A DNA stretch of 6,828 nucleotides from an uncultured Lachnospiraceae bacterium (GCA_902489925.1 CABUBX010000114.1:1-6828); one strand, 5' to 3'; counted from the first letter of the stretch, positions 1 through 6,628 are shown. Program-made: numbers and translations. Notes: a model not told the origin generated them from the sequence alone.

Positions 1-47
1 TCCCAGGTAACAAGTTTTTATTATTTCACTTGTCTACCTAGAAGGGA
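1..47. repeat. Imperfect inverted repeat at left edge
   Basis: TCCC plus AGGTAACAAG (1-14) faces CTTGTCTACCT (29-39) and GGGA (44-47) across an AT-rich loop. The inner arms pair over 10 bp with one bulged C; the outer TCCC/GGGA pair needs a 4-nt bulge. It lies downstream of the minus-strand alkylation repair gene, so it may be part of that gene's terminator. The run of T expected after the hairpin would fall outside the window, so this is unproven. It could equally belong to whatever gene lies to the left. Confidence 0.3.
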
Positions 48-79
48 TCATATCAAACATTTTATGGCAATCCTATTTT

Positions 80-766
80 TCATTTCCTTAATAGCCTCAG
101 TTTTTCTTTGTCTTCTTTTGAAACCCGCAGTGATTCGCATATTTTCTGAATTGTTTTATTATGTACAAATGTATCCAGAGTTTTGGATTCTATCAATGGT
201 AATGTTTTCTTTGGAAAATGCACATAACAGACAGAAAGTGTCCATGCAACAGCCATTTTGACATAATAGGCATCATTATCTATAGTTGACATAATGTAAA
301 GAATGCTGTCAATATAATCTTCGGTCATGTAATGGTCTAACAGTGCAACGATTGCAAATCGAACTTCATATTCACGGGTGGATTGTAAATAAGCTCTGAT
401 GACAGGCTCATAAAAGCTGCGATTTTTTTTAATAAACTTAAAAGCCGCCGTGGGTGAGTCGCATACAGCCCAGCTTGTAATGTGGCTTACGAAGGTTTGC
501 AAATAAGGCAGGCGGGCTTCATCTGACATTTTTAGATTGGAAAGGATAAAGCCAAATAACATGATTTCTTCCGCATAATCAAATAACGGGGCGTTCATAT
601 AATTTAAAATGTCGTTTTCTTTGGAAAGTGCTTTGGCAAAATCTTTAAGCTGCGGTGTTCTTATGCCGAGAATATTGTCACAGCCGGGGCAAAGTGCTGC
701 ATGAAATTTTAGAAAATCTTTATCTGCCATTGCTTTGAGTTTCGTTTGTATTTCGACACGATTCAT
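80..766 (-). CDS. DNA alkylation repair protein, AlkD-like HEAT-repeat family
   Basis: The 228-residue product has the usual length and pattern of the AlkD-like DNA alkylation repair family. These are all-helical HEAT-like glycosylases that bind DNA and excise positively charged alkylpurines such as 3- and 7-methyl adducts. Visible family landmarks are the GIRTPQLKDFAK segment (residues 34-45), SWAVCDS (98-104), in which D103 is the likely equivalent of the catalytic aspartate, an EVRFAIVALLDHY helix (133-146), a WTLS segment around W175, and the C-terminal HNKTIQKICESLRVS stretch (202-216). No signal peptide or membrane segment is seen; it should act in the cytosol on DNA. The start is supported by AAAGGAG seven bases upstream (780 down to 774). 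It stands alone on the minus strand, divergent from the aldo/keto reductase gene. Family assignment is firm; substrate range is inferred, since clostridial members of this subfamily are largely uncharacterised. Confidence 0.92.
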   Translation of the reverse strand: MNRVEIQTKLKAMADKDFLKFHAALCPGCDNILGIRTPQLKDFAKALSKENDILNYMNAPLFDYAEEIMLFGFILSNLKMSDEARLPYLQTFVSHITSWAVCDSPTAAFKFIKKNRSFYEPVIRAYLQSTREYEVRFAIVALLDHYMTEDYIDSILYIMSTIDNDAYYVKMAVAWTLSVCYVHFPKKTLPLIESKTLDTFVHNKTIQKICESLRVSKEDKEKLRLLRK

Positions 767-773
767 AAAAATA

Positions 774-825
774 CTCCTTTACAATAAGAATAAAGTTATT
801 ATATCATATTTGTACAGGCATACAA
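774..825 (-). promoter_or_regulatory. Candidate promoter and RBS of the AlkD-like gene
   Basis: On the minus strand a perfect TATAAT (803 down to 798) is preceded at 16 bp by TTGTAT (825 down to 820), a weak -35. The predicted start near 791 gives a short leader containing AAAGGAG (780 down to 774), seven bases before the ATG. The -10 overlaps the -10 of the opposing plus-strand promoter. Confidence 0.5.
778..807 (+). promoter_or_regulatory. Candidate sigma-A promoter of the aldo/keto reductase operon
   Basis: TTTACA (778-783), 18 bp, then TATCAT (802-807); each hexamer matches the vegetative consensus at 5 of 6 positions. The expected start near 814 leaves a leader of about 70 nt before the ATG at 885. 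The -35 overlaps the Shine-Dalgarno of the divergent alkylation repair gene, so the two transcription units share this DNA. Confidence 0.5.
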
Positions 826-871
826 AAGCCGGAGTGTGCAAAGACTTTATGGAATTAAAATTAAGAAAGGC

Positions 872-880
872 AAAGGTGAA
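872..880 (+). promoter_or_regulatory. RBS fixing the start of the aldo/keto reductase
   Basis: AAAGGTGAA lies with its AAGGTG core six bases before the ATG at 885. An upstream in-frame ATG at 849 has only a GGAG 15 bases away, and the start at 735 would place the first residues inside the opposing gene and across the promoter region. The ATG at 885 also fits the family N-terminus. Confidence 0.6.
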
Positions 881-884
881 CAGC

Positions 885-1706
885 ATGGATTTAACAACAG
901 CAAAGAAATTAAATAATGGTGTGATGATGCCGACAGTCGGTCTTGGCGTTTATCAATCGGGTGATAAGACATATGAGGCGGTAAAGACGGCGCTTGAAGC
1001 AGGTTACCGCCATATTGATACAGCAGCATTTTATCAAAATGAGGAAGCTGTCGGTGCGGCAATTAAAGACAGCGGCATAAAGAGAGAAGATATTTTTGTG
1101 ACAACAAAGCTTTGGCGTGATGCTATGGTCGATGGGACTCAGCATAAAGCTTTTGAGGAGAGCCTTAAACGGTTAGGGTTGGACTATGTCGATTTATACC
1201 TTATTCATTGGCCGATATCAACAGCCTTGGAGGAGACGTGGCGTGTTTTTGAAGGGATTTATAAAGACAAGGGCGCAAGAGCAATCGGTGTCAGCAATTT
1301 CCATATGCAGCATCTCATGCGCATTATGGCGGCAGGAACGGTTGTGCCGGCAGTTAATCAGTTAGAGTGCCATCCATATTTGAACCAAAAGCCGCTCAGA
1401 ACATTTTGTAATAATTTGAGCATTGAGGTTACGGCATGGTCTCCGCTCGGACGAGGCCGTGTGCTTGAGGATGCTATTGTTGAGAGTATTGCAGCACGTC
1501 ATGGAAAGACACCGGCACAGGTGATTTTAAGATGGGAATTACAGGAAAATATGATTGTGATTCCGAAGTCCGTGCATAAAAAACGTATGATTGAAAATGC
1601 AGATATTTTTGATTTTGAGCTGAGCAGCCTTGAGATGGAGGAGATGAATCAGCTGAATCGCAACGAGCGTTTCGGCCCGAATCCGGACACATTTGAAAAG
1701 GAATGA
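885..1706 (+). CDS. Aldo/keto reductase (AKR superfamily, short bacterial type)
   Basis: A 273-residue cytosolic NAD(P)H-dependent oxidoreductase of the TIM-barrel aldo/keto reductase superfamily, which reduces aldehydes and ketones (for example 2,5-diketo-gluconate reductase-like and methylglyoxal reductase-like members). The catalytic tetrad is complete: D45 and Y50 in GYRHIDTAAFYQNE, K75 in VTTKLW, and H108 in YLIHWP. Other family marks are MPTVGLGVY near the N-terminus, IGVSNF, the NQLECHPY strand, AWSPLGRG, and the IPKSVHKKR cofactor-phosphate-binding segment (226-234), whose K228 and R234 suggest use of NADPH. Length is normal for bacterial members. The physiological substrate cannot be told from sequence. 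The gene is first in a likely operon: its stop lies 7 nt before the ATG of the corrinoid-activator gene. Whether the two share a pathway or only a transcript is not shown. Confidence 0.93.
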   Translation: MDLTTAKKLNNGVMMPTVGLGVYQSGDKTYEAVKTALEAGYRHIDTAAFYQNEEAVGAAIKDSGIKREDIFVTTKLWRDAMVDGTQHKAFEESLKRLGLDYVDLYLIHWPISTALEETWRVFEGIYKDKGARAIGVSNFHMQHLMRIMAAGTVVPAVNQLECHPYLNQKPLRTFCNNLSIEVTAWSPLGRGRVLEDAIVESIAARHGKTPAQVILRWELQENMIVIPKSVHKKRMIENADIFDFELSSLEMEEMNQLNRNERFGPNPDTFEKE

Positions 1707-1713
1707 AAGTACA

Positions 1714-3972
1714 ATGGTCAGAAAGATTTTAAGACCTAAAGTTCAAATTGATAAAAAGCAGGTTTTAAAAGCTTTGGGTTGTGATGAGACATCCCTATCT
1801 TATGAGGCAATGAGCAGATGCTATGACGAGGTGATAGGTCATGTGCGTGCACTTTTGATGCCGGAAGTGAGAATATATTTATTGGATGAAGGGAAAATCT
1901 GTGAGCTTCGCACGATTGGTGACGGCATTGACAGCTATATTCAAAAAGCTTTCAGAGACGGCAGCAGTGTGCACGCTGTGCTTGCTGATGCAATTGCGGA
2001 CAGTGCATTGTTCGTAATGGAGGAGGATATTTGCGACGCCCTTCTTCTGATTTGCGGTACTTATGGCTTTGGTATCCAAAAGAAAATGGAGGTACAAAAG
2101 GACTTATCGGTACTTGAATACAGAGAAATTATAGAAAAAGCAATATCAAAAGAAGGTATGGAAGTTTTCGATGATGGACAGATAGTTGACATAAAACTTA
2201 CGATTGGCGCGATGCTCAGTCCGGTTAAATCTATGTGCAATATCTATGAAATTTCAGAAAACCCACATATATTTAGAGCGGGGCATGACTGCAAAGCCTG
2301 CGGTAATTTGGAGTGTAAGTGGCGAAATGACAGAGGTGAACGGGAAATGGAAAAAGATGGAAAAAGGATATCCTTAACAGTTTGTGACTGTGAGGATAAA
2401 CAGGAAATTATCTGTCAAAGCGGCGAAACAGTGATGGAGGCTTTGATGCGTCTGGACTCTAAATATGAAGCAATCTGCGGGGGCACGGGACGCTGCGGAA
2501 AGTGTAAGGTCAGAATTGAGAAGGAAGATTTTCCGATAACCGGCGCAGACAGACTTATTTTTACGAAAAAGGAACTGGCGGCAGGCTGGCGTCTGGCCTG
2601 TAGGGCTGTTGTCGATAAGCCGATGACAGTTTACCCTAAAATGACTGATGAGCATTTGACAGGTGCTTCTGCTGTTGCAAATTTTACATCAAATACTTTA
2701 AAAGATATGAAATCCTACAAAACACAGGATGCGGAGGATGAGTTTTCTTTTGCAATAGACATAGGAACAACAACGATAGCGGTTGGGCTTGTTTCGGGCA
2801 GGGACGGACAATGTGTCGAAACTTATACGTCATTGAATCATCAGAGAAGCTATGGGGCAGATGTAATTAGCCGTATTGGACAAGCGACAGGCGGTGCAGC
2901 AGTGTCCATGCAGAAAATAGTGATAGAGGATATTGCAAGCGGTATACGGGAACTTTCCAAAAAGCATCTTACAGCCAATCATCGGGTAACGGCGATTGCG
3001 ATTGCCGGCAACACGACAATGCTGCATCTTTTGATGGGATATCCTTGTGATGGGCTTGGGGGTGCGCCGTTTCTTCCATATAAAACAGACTGTGAGCGAA
3101 TAGGCCGAACGGCGGCACGGAAGCTTCAAATCGGACTTCTTTTTGATGCTTTGGGCAGTCCGGCTTTTGACGAAACTGAGCTTCGTTTGTTTCCGGGTAT
3201 ATCTGCCTTTGTTGGCGCAGATATTGTTTCGGGGATGACGGCGCTTGCTATGGGGCGTGATGATGCCGCAGATATACTTATTGACCTTGGAACAAATGGG
3301 GAAATGGTCATTGGAAATAAAGAAAAGCTTTTGGTGACATCAACTGCGGCGGGACCGGCCTTTGAGGGCGGAAATATTACATGGGGAACGGGCAGTATCG
3401 ACGGCGCCATCTGCGGTGCAGAATTTTTTGATGGGGGTCTCCATATAAAGACAATCAATGAAGCACCTCCGGTCGGCATTTGCGGAACCGGAATTGTAGA
3501 GGTGATTTATGAACTTCGCAGGATGGGTGTTTTAGATGAGACAGGTTTGCTTGAAAAAGCTTATTTTGACAGCGGCTATCCGTTGGCACAGACCTTAGAC
3601 AATAAGACTATTTTTTTGACACAAAAAGATATCAGAGAATTTCAGATGGCAAAGGCGGCAATATGCGCCGGTGTCAGGACATTGCTGCGAATTTTCGGCA
3701 GCGACGGAAATCAAATTCGTCATCTTTATATTGCCGGAGGCTTTGGCTATAAATTAAATTATAAAAAGGCAGCGGCTATCGGGCTGCTGCCTGAGGGAAT
3801 GGAGAAAATTGCTGTACCTGTGGGCAATGCTGCACTTGCCGGCGCTTCTTTGCTGGCATCAGATGTGCGCTGTATGAATCAGGCTGAGAAGCTTGCAGCT
3901 AAAGCCTGTGAAATAAATCTTGCCGACAGCAAAGTATTTCAGGACTATTACATGGAAAGCATGTATTTTTAA
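1714..3972 (+). CDS. RACo-type corrinoid protein reductive activator (2Fe-2S plus ASKHA ATPase) with extra MetH-activation-like N-terminal domain
   Basis: A 752-residue, apparently soluble protein in three parts. Residues 1-210 resemble clostridial proteins related to the B12-dependent methionine synthase activation domain: an IDKKQVLKALG start, IGAMLSPVKSM, and a terminal cysteine cluster C193-x2-C196-x4-C201 followed by R204, which may hold a metal or Fe-S cluster. Residues 219-310 form a plant-type 2Fe-2S ferredoxin domain with ligands C255, C261, C264 and C296. Residues about 345-745 are an ASKHA ATPase domain with AIDIGTTT (347-354), AGNTTMLH (431-438), IDLGTNGEM (523-531), AAGPAFEGG (545-553) and LYIAGGFGY (671-679). 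The 2Fe-2S plus ASKHA pair is the layout of RACo, which uses ATP to drive uphill electron transfer to cob(II)alamin in inactivated corrinoid proteins, restoring cob(I)alamin. The ATG at 1714 has AAAGGA 11 nt upstream; a TTG at 1693 would add seven residues and overlap the previous gene. Role of the N-terminal domain and the client protein are inferred. Confidence 0.88.
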   Translation: MVRKILRPKVQIDKKQVLKALGCDETSLSYEAMSRCYDEVIGHVRALLMPEVRIYLLDEGKICELRTIGDGIDSYIQKAFRDGSSVHAVLADAIADSALFVMEEDICDALLLICGTYGFGIQKKMEVQKDLSVLEYREIIEKAISKEGMEVFDDGQIVDIKLTIGAMLSPVKSMCNIYEISENPHIFRAGHDCKACGNLECKWRNDRGEREMEKDGKRISLTVCDCEDKQEIICQSGETVMEALMRLDSKYEAICGGTGRCGKCKVRIEKEDFPITGADRLIFTKKELAAGWRLACRAVVDKPMTVYPKMTDEHLTGASAVANFTSNTLKDMKSYKTQDAEDEFSFAIDIGTTTIAVGLVSGRDGQCVETYTSLNHQRSYGADVISRIGQATGGAAVSMQKIVIEDIASGIRELSKKHLTANHRVTAIAIAGNTTMLHLLMGYPCDGLGGAPFLPYKTDCERIGRTAARKLQIGLLFDALGSPAFDETELRLFPGISAFVGADIVSGMTALAMGRDDAADILIDLGTNGEMVIGNKEKLLVTSTAAGPAFEGGNITWGTGSIDGAICGAEFFDGGLHIKTINEAPPVGICGTGIVEVIYELRRMGVLDETGLLEKAYFDSGYPLAQTLDNKTIFLTQKDIREFQMAKAAICAGVRTLLRIFGSDGNQIRHLYIAGGFGYKLNYKKAAAIGLLPEGMEKIAVPVGNAALAGASLLASDVRCMNQAEKLAAKACEINLADSKVFQDYYMESMYF

Positions 3973-4148
3973 TTGCCTTTGCTGCTTAGAGGATTTTGAC
4001 CGTCCTCCCAGAAGGGGTTATTATCGGGCGCGCATTTTCCGCTTTTTTCATAGCTGGAATTTTGCTTAATCATCTCCTTGGGCTCACTTGAATATCTGTG
4101 GGAAGTTTTTCTTGTGTCAAATTTTTCGTTATGAGATTTATTTTGCAT
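3969..4148 (-). CDS. Small hydrophilic hypothetical protein (59 aa)
   Basis: A 59-residue open frame begins MQNKSHNEKFDTRKTSHRY and ends in an NNPFWEDGQNP-containing tail before TAA. It is very hydrophilic, rich in Ser, Lys and Asn, with one cysteine (C39) and no membrane segment or signal peptide; it may be largely disordered. I do not recognise a family. Support for its being real is an AGGAGGT Shine-Dalgarno at ideal spacing (6 nt) before ATG, and a good fit into the gap between two plus-strand genes. Its stop overlaps the stop of the corrinoid-activator gene by 4 bp in a tail-to-tail arrangement. No convincing promoter was found upstream on this strand. Conservation is untested, so a chance frame behind a good ribosome binding site remains possible. 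Confidence 0.65.
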   Translation of the reverse strand: MQNKSHNEKFDTRKTSHRYSSEPKEMIKQNSSYEKSGKCAPDNNPFWEDGQNPLSSKGN

Positions 4149-4154
4149 AAAGAG

Positions 4155-4161
4155 ACCTCCT
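4155..4161 (-). promoter_or_regulatory. Strong RBS of the 59-aa gene
   Basis: The minus strand reads AGGAGGT (4161 down to 4155), six bases ahead of the ATG at 4148. This is one of the best Shine-Dalgarno matches in the window and is the main reason for calling the short gene. Confidence 0.65.
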
Positions 4162-4296
4162 GTTTTCGTGATAGCAAAAGGATGCCCGAAATTGCAAAAA
4201 AGTATTCAAAATCGGAGTGTCTATGTATTTGTATTTGCGCGGCAGAGGCTGTCACAAAAAATGTACACCGGCCTTACGGCATATAAAGTAAACATT

Positions 4297-4347
4297 TTGC
4301 AACATGCTTACAAATCCCAAATTTAATATAACAAAGAAAACGGAGGT
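4297..4347 (+). promoter_or_regulatory. Weak candidate promoter and RBS of the membrane protein gene
   Basis: TTGCAA (4297-4302) and TTTAAT (4322-4327) are separated by 19 bp, a loose vegetative promoter match. GGAGGT (4342-4347) sits nine bases before the ATG at 4357 and is a convincing ribosome binding site. The rest of the 4149-4356 gap holds an imperfect inverted repeat, AAAATGT (4258-4264) against ACATTTT (4292-4298), and no further gene that I can support. Confidence 0.35.
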
Positions 4348-4356
4348 CATATTTTT

Positions 4357-5574
4357 ATGGAAAACATAGATGAACAAGTCATCAGGCTCAGTAAAACGGT
4401 AAAAATTATAGGTATCATAGATATTGCGGTGTTTTCGGTGATTACATTAATTGCCTTTATTACAGGAAACGGGTTTGCTTCGATAGCCTTTATGGCCTTT
4501 GTGCTGCTTGGGGTTATATTGCTTTTGGCCTATAAAAAACAAATGCTTATTATAAAGGATAATGAAATTGAATTTAACTATTTGTTTAAAAAGACACAGC
4601 ATGTCAGATACGAACAGATACGTTGTCTTCTTTTGATTCCGTTAAATAATCGGACTCAAAGGGCACTGATAGACCGACAATATCAAAGAATCATCTCGTT
4701 GGATGAAATGTTGGCAGATGTTGGGATTTTGTTTGAAGCATTGGAGAAAAAACAAATTGAAGTTGTGGATTTAGGTGAGCTGGTTGAAAAAGGCAGTAAG
4801 GACGTTTCAAAGTACTTTCCCGCACTCAATGGTATTGAACGCAATTATTATAAATCGCTGATTAATGAAAATAAAACGATTGAAAGTATGCCGCGCAAAA
4901 ACAAGAAAGCTGTTGTTAAAAATACGAAAAAGCTGTTAAAGATTATAGGATGGGTTTTAATATTTGCCAATCTGGCTGCTTTTTTAATCGGCGGCAAGGC
5001 AATGCTTATCATATTGATTGCTGTCTTGGTGTTTACATACGGTCTCTATATTTTTTATTATCCTTATATTTACACAGATGCTTTCAGCAAAAAAGGGCAA
5101 AACCAATGTCTGCAGGTGCCGTTTGGCGGGGCTGTGATTGCAATGCTTTTAAGTCTTACGTTGTCTCAGCTTTGGAACTATGATTTTGATAGTTTTATGA
5201 AAAGCACAGCGGGGATAACGGCGATACTGGCGCTTGTATTTATCGTAAAATCGTTGAGAGTATCCGTGCCTCAGCGGCTTGGACGAAAACTATCGGTTAT
5301 ATTTGCGGCATTTATCATTGCGTTCTCGATAACGTTTCCGGTGAATTTTTTGCTGACCGTTGATAAGGCAACACACGTTGCGACGGTAATTACGGATAAG
5401 GATATAAGCGGCGGGAGAACAAGGGACTATTATCTTTATTGTATGTGGAACGGAAGCGAAGAAAGATTTAATGTTTCAAAAAAAGAGTATAACGAAACAG
5501 CGATTGGGGATAAAAAGAGAATATGTATAAGAAAAAGTATTTTAGGGTTGGAGTATTGTACGATTCACAAATAA
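4357..5574 (+). CDS. Multi-pass membrane protein of unknown function, with possible PH-like cytosolic domain
   Basis: A 405-residue integral membrane protein with about seven hydrophobic segments: roughly residues 16-36, 39-59, 193-212, 214-235, 254-272, 284-300 and 322-344. After the first helical pair, residues 62-140 (MLIIKDNEIEFNYLFKK, then VRYEQI) read like a bacterial PH-type domain, which commonly follows two helices in small Bacillota membrane proteins; this is a pattern impression, not a proven homology. A charged stretch (140-190) leads to the second membrane block. The C-terminal 60 residues form a soluble beta-rich tail (VATVITDKDI, YYLYCMWNG, FNVSKKEYNETAIGDKKRI), similar in style to tail domains in other uncharacterised membrane proteins where a V-x-DK strand, an FxVSxxEY turn and a GD turn recur. 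No catalytic motif is seen. The start is set by GGAGGT nine bases upstream. It appears to be a single-gene unit ending before a strong terminator. Function unknown. Confidence 0.85.
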   Translation: MENIDEQVIRLSKTVKIIGIIDIAVFSVITLIAFITGNGFASIAFMAFVLLGVILLLAYKKQMLIIKDNEIEFNYLFKKTQHVRYEQIRCLLLIPLNNRTQRALIDRQYQRIISLDEMLADVGILFEALEKKQIEVVDLGELVEKGSKDVSKYFPALNGIERNYYKSLINENKTIESMPRKNKKAVVKNTKKLLKIIGWVLIFANLAAFLIGGKAMLIILIAVLVFTYGLYIFYYPYIYTDAFSKKGQNQCLQVPFGGAVIAMLLSLTLSQLWNYDFDSFMKSTAGITAILALVFIVKSLRVSVPQRLGRKLSVIFAAFIIAFSITFPVNFLLTVDKATHVATVITDKDISGGRTRDYYLYCMWNGSEERFNVSKKEYNETAIGDKKRICIRKSILGLEYCTIHK

Positions 5575-5603
5575 ATTTGAAGGGGATTATTTGAAGCGAA
5601 TAT

Positions 5604-5671
5604 AAAAAGGGGCGAAACCTTTGGATGTCGGGTGCTTTTGTATCACCGATTCCAAGAGGCTTCGCCCTTTT
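5604..5671. terminator. Long two-way terminator hairpin between convergent genes
   Basis: The left arm (5604-5625, with core GGGGCGAAACCTTTGGA) pairs with the right arm (5651-5671, TCCAAGAGG then CTTCGCCCTTTT), with one A-C mismatch and a G-T wobble. Inside it, CGGGTG (5629-5634) faces CACCG (5644-5648), so nearly the whole 68-nt element can fold as one extended hairpin. The plus strand runs into TTTTATTAT and the minus strand into TTTTTATAT, so it can stop transcription from both the membrane-protein gene and the opposing methyltransferase gene. No open frame of note occupies 5575-5705. Confidence 0.8.
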
Positions 5672-5705
5672 ATTATGGTGTAAATATTAAGAAGCTAAAA
5701 GTTGT

Positions 5706-6558
5706 TTAACACTCCCAGCGTCCGCTGGCGCCGCATGGCAGTACAAGCCCGTTGGAGGATACCGGCAGACCGATTTCATCGGCTGTGACATGACCGCCGA
5801 ATTTCTTCGATAACTCAGTTGAGAGCATATAGGTGAGCACCGCAGGCTGAAGACCTGTTGTGTACGAATTAATAAGGAAGAAAAGCGGTTTATCCGAGAG
5901 TACCTGTGTACAGAGTTTGATAAACGGATGAATAGCTTCTTCAATCTTCCATATCTCACCTTTAGGACCGCGGCCGTAGGAAGGCGGGTCCATGATGATG
6001 GCATCGTATGTGTTGCCGCGGCGGATTTCACGCTCGACAAATTTGACACAGTCATCGACAATCCAGCGCACAGATGTATCCGGCAGATTGGAGGACTTGG
6101 CATTTTCCTTGGCCCAAGTCACCATACCTTTTGACGCATCGACATGAGTGACAAAAGCGCCAGCTTTGGCTGCGGCACATGTGGCACCTCCGGTGTAGGC
6201 AAAGAGATTTAAAACACGGATTGGGCGTCCGGCATTTTTGATTTTTTCATAAAACCAGTCCCAGTTGGCGGCCTGTTCAGGGAAAAGACCTGTATGCTTG
6301 AAGCTGAAAGGCTTCAGATTAAATGTAAGGTCAAGATGATGGTAACAGATAGACCATTGTTGCGGTAAATCAAAAAATTCCCATTCGCCGCCGCCTTTTG
6401 AACTGCGATGGTAGTGGCCGTTCATCTTTTTCCAGCCTTTTTCGCCAGATGACCTGAGGGTCCGGACGGACAAGGAGATATTTGCCCCAGCGCTCAAGCT
6501 TTTCGCCGCCGGATGTATCAATAACTTCGTAATCTTTCCAGTGATTTGCTGTCCACAT
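5706..6558 (-). pseudogene. Class I SAM-dependent rRNA-methyltransferase-like gene (RlmI/RlmK type), frameshifted
   Basis: Two minus-strand frames together make one recognisable methyltransferase of about 283 residues. The first (from ATG 6558) gives the family N-terminus MWTANHWKDYEVIDTSGGEK to RPDPQVIW (residue 38, codon 6447-6445), then runs out of frame. The family sequence resumes one base later in the other frame at GWKKMNGHYHRSSKGGGEW and continues to the stop at 5706. The catalytic part is intact: SAM-binding VLNLFAYTGGA (about 6219-6187), acidic HVDASKG, motif IV DPPSYGRG, INSYTTGL and terminal LPCGASGRWEC. Relatives methylate rRNA; the exact target is not determinable. A one-base excess in the A5 run (6442-6438) would explain the break, as would a short deletion in this linker. 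It may be a true pseudogene or a sequence error. GAGGAA lies eight bases ahead of the ATG, and the gene ends at a strong shared terminator. Confidence 0.85.
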
Positions 6559-6598
6559 AAATTAATTCCTCTATTCTAGTAATATAGTATTTAGTATC

Positions 6599-6628
6599 AA
6601 TATATCACACTCGGGCATTGTATGGCAA
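6599..6628 (-). promoter_or_regulatory. Candidate promoter of the methyltransferase gene
   Basis: On the minus strand TTGCCA (6628 down to 6623), 18 bp, then TATATT (6604 down to 6599); both hexamers match consensus at 5 of 6. The predicted start near 6592 gives a leader of about 33 nt that keeps the AGAGGAAT ribosome binding site (6572 down to 6565). A second pair, TTGATA and TAGAAT, lies closer to the gene but would begin transcription within the ribosome binding site, so it is less likely. Confidence 0.5.

Noticed and set aside
64..261. Plus-strand open frame of 65 codons with a hydrophobic N-terminus
   Set aside because: It lies almost wholly antisense to the 3' end of the well-supported AlkD-like gene and has no ribosome binding site; its hydrophobicity is a by-product of the opposite coding strand.
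735..884. 50-codon N-terminal extension of the aldo/keto reductase
   Set aside because: It starts inside the opposing gene, crosses the promoter region, and does not look like the family; the ATG at 885 has a proper ribosome binding site.
3990..4010. GAGGA/TCCTC hairpin after the corrinoid-activator stop
   Set aside because: It has only a 5-bp stem and no following T run, and it lies within the 59-aa coding frame; it is not a credible terminator.
4245..4261. GAGGCTGTCACAAAA-like sequence reminiscent of insertion-sequence ends
   Set aside because: There is no matching inverted end, target duplication or transposase in the window, so a single short resemblance is not enough.
4070..4286. Two overlapping open frames of about 61-62 codons on opposite strands
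   Set aside because: Neither has a suitable ribosome binding site. One overlaps the 59-aa gene in another frame on the same strand, and the other is antisense to it. The 59-aa frame has far better start signals.
5687..6134. Open frames of 138 and 68 codons over the methyltransferase
   Set aside because: They are alternate-frame shadows of the methyltransferase catalytic region, whose motifs are unambiguous in its own frame.
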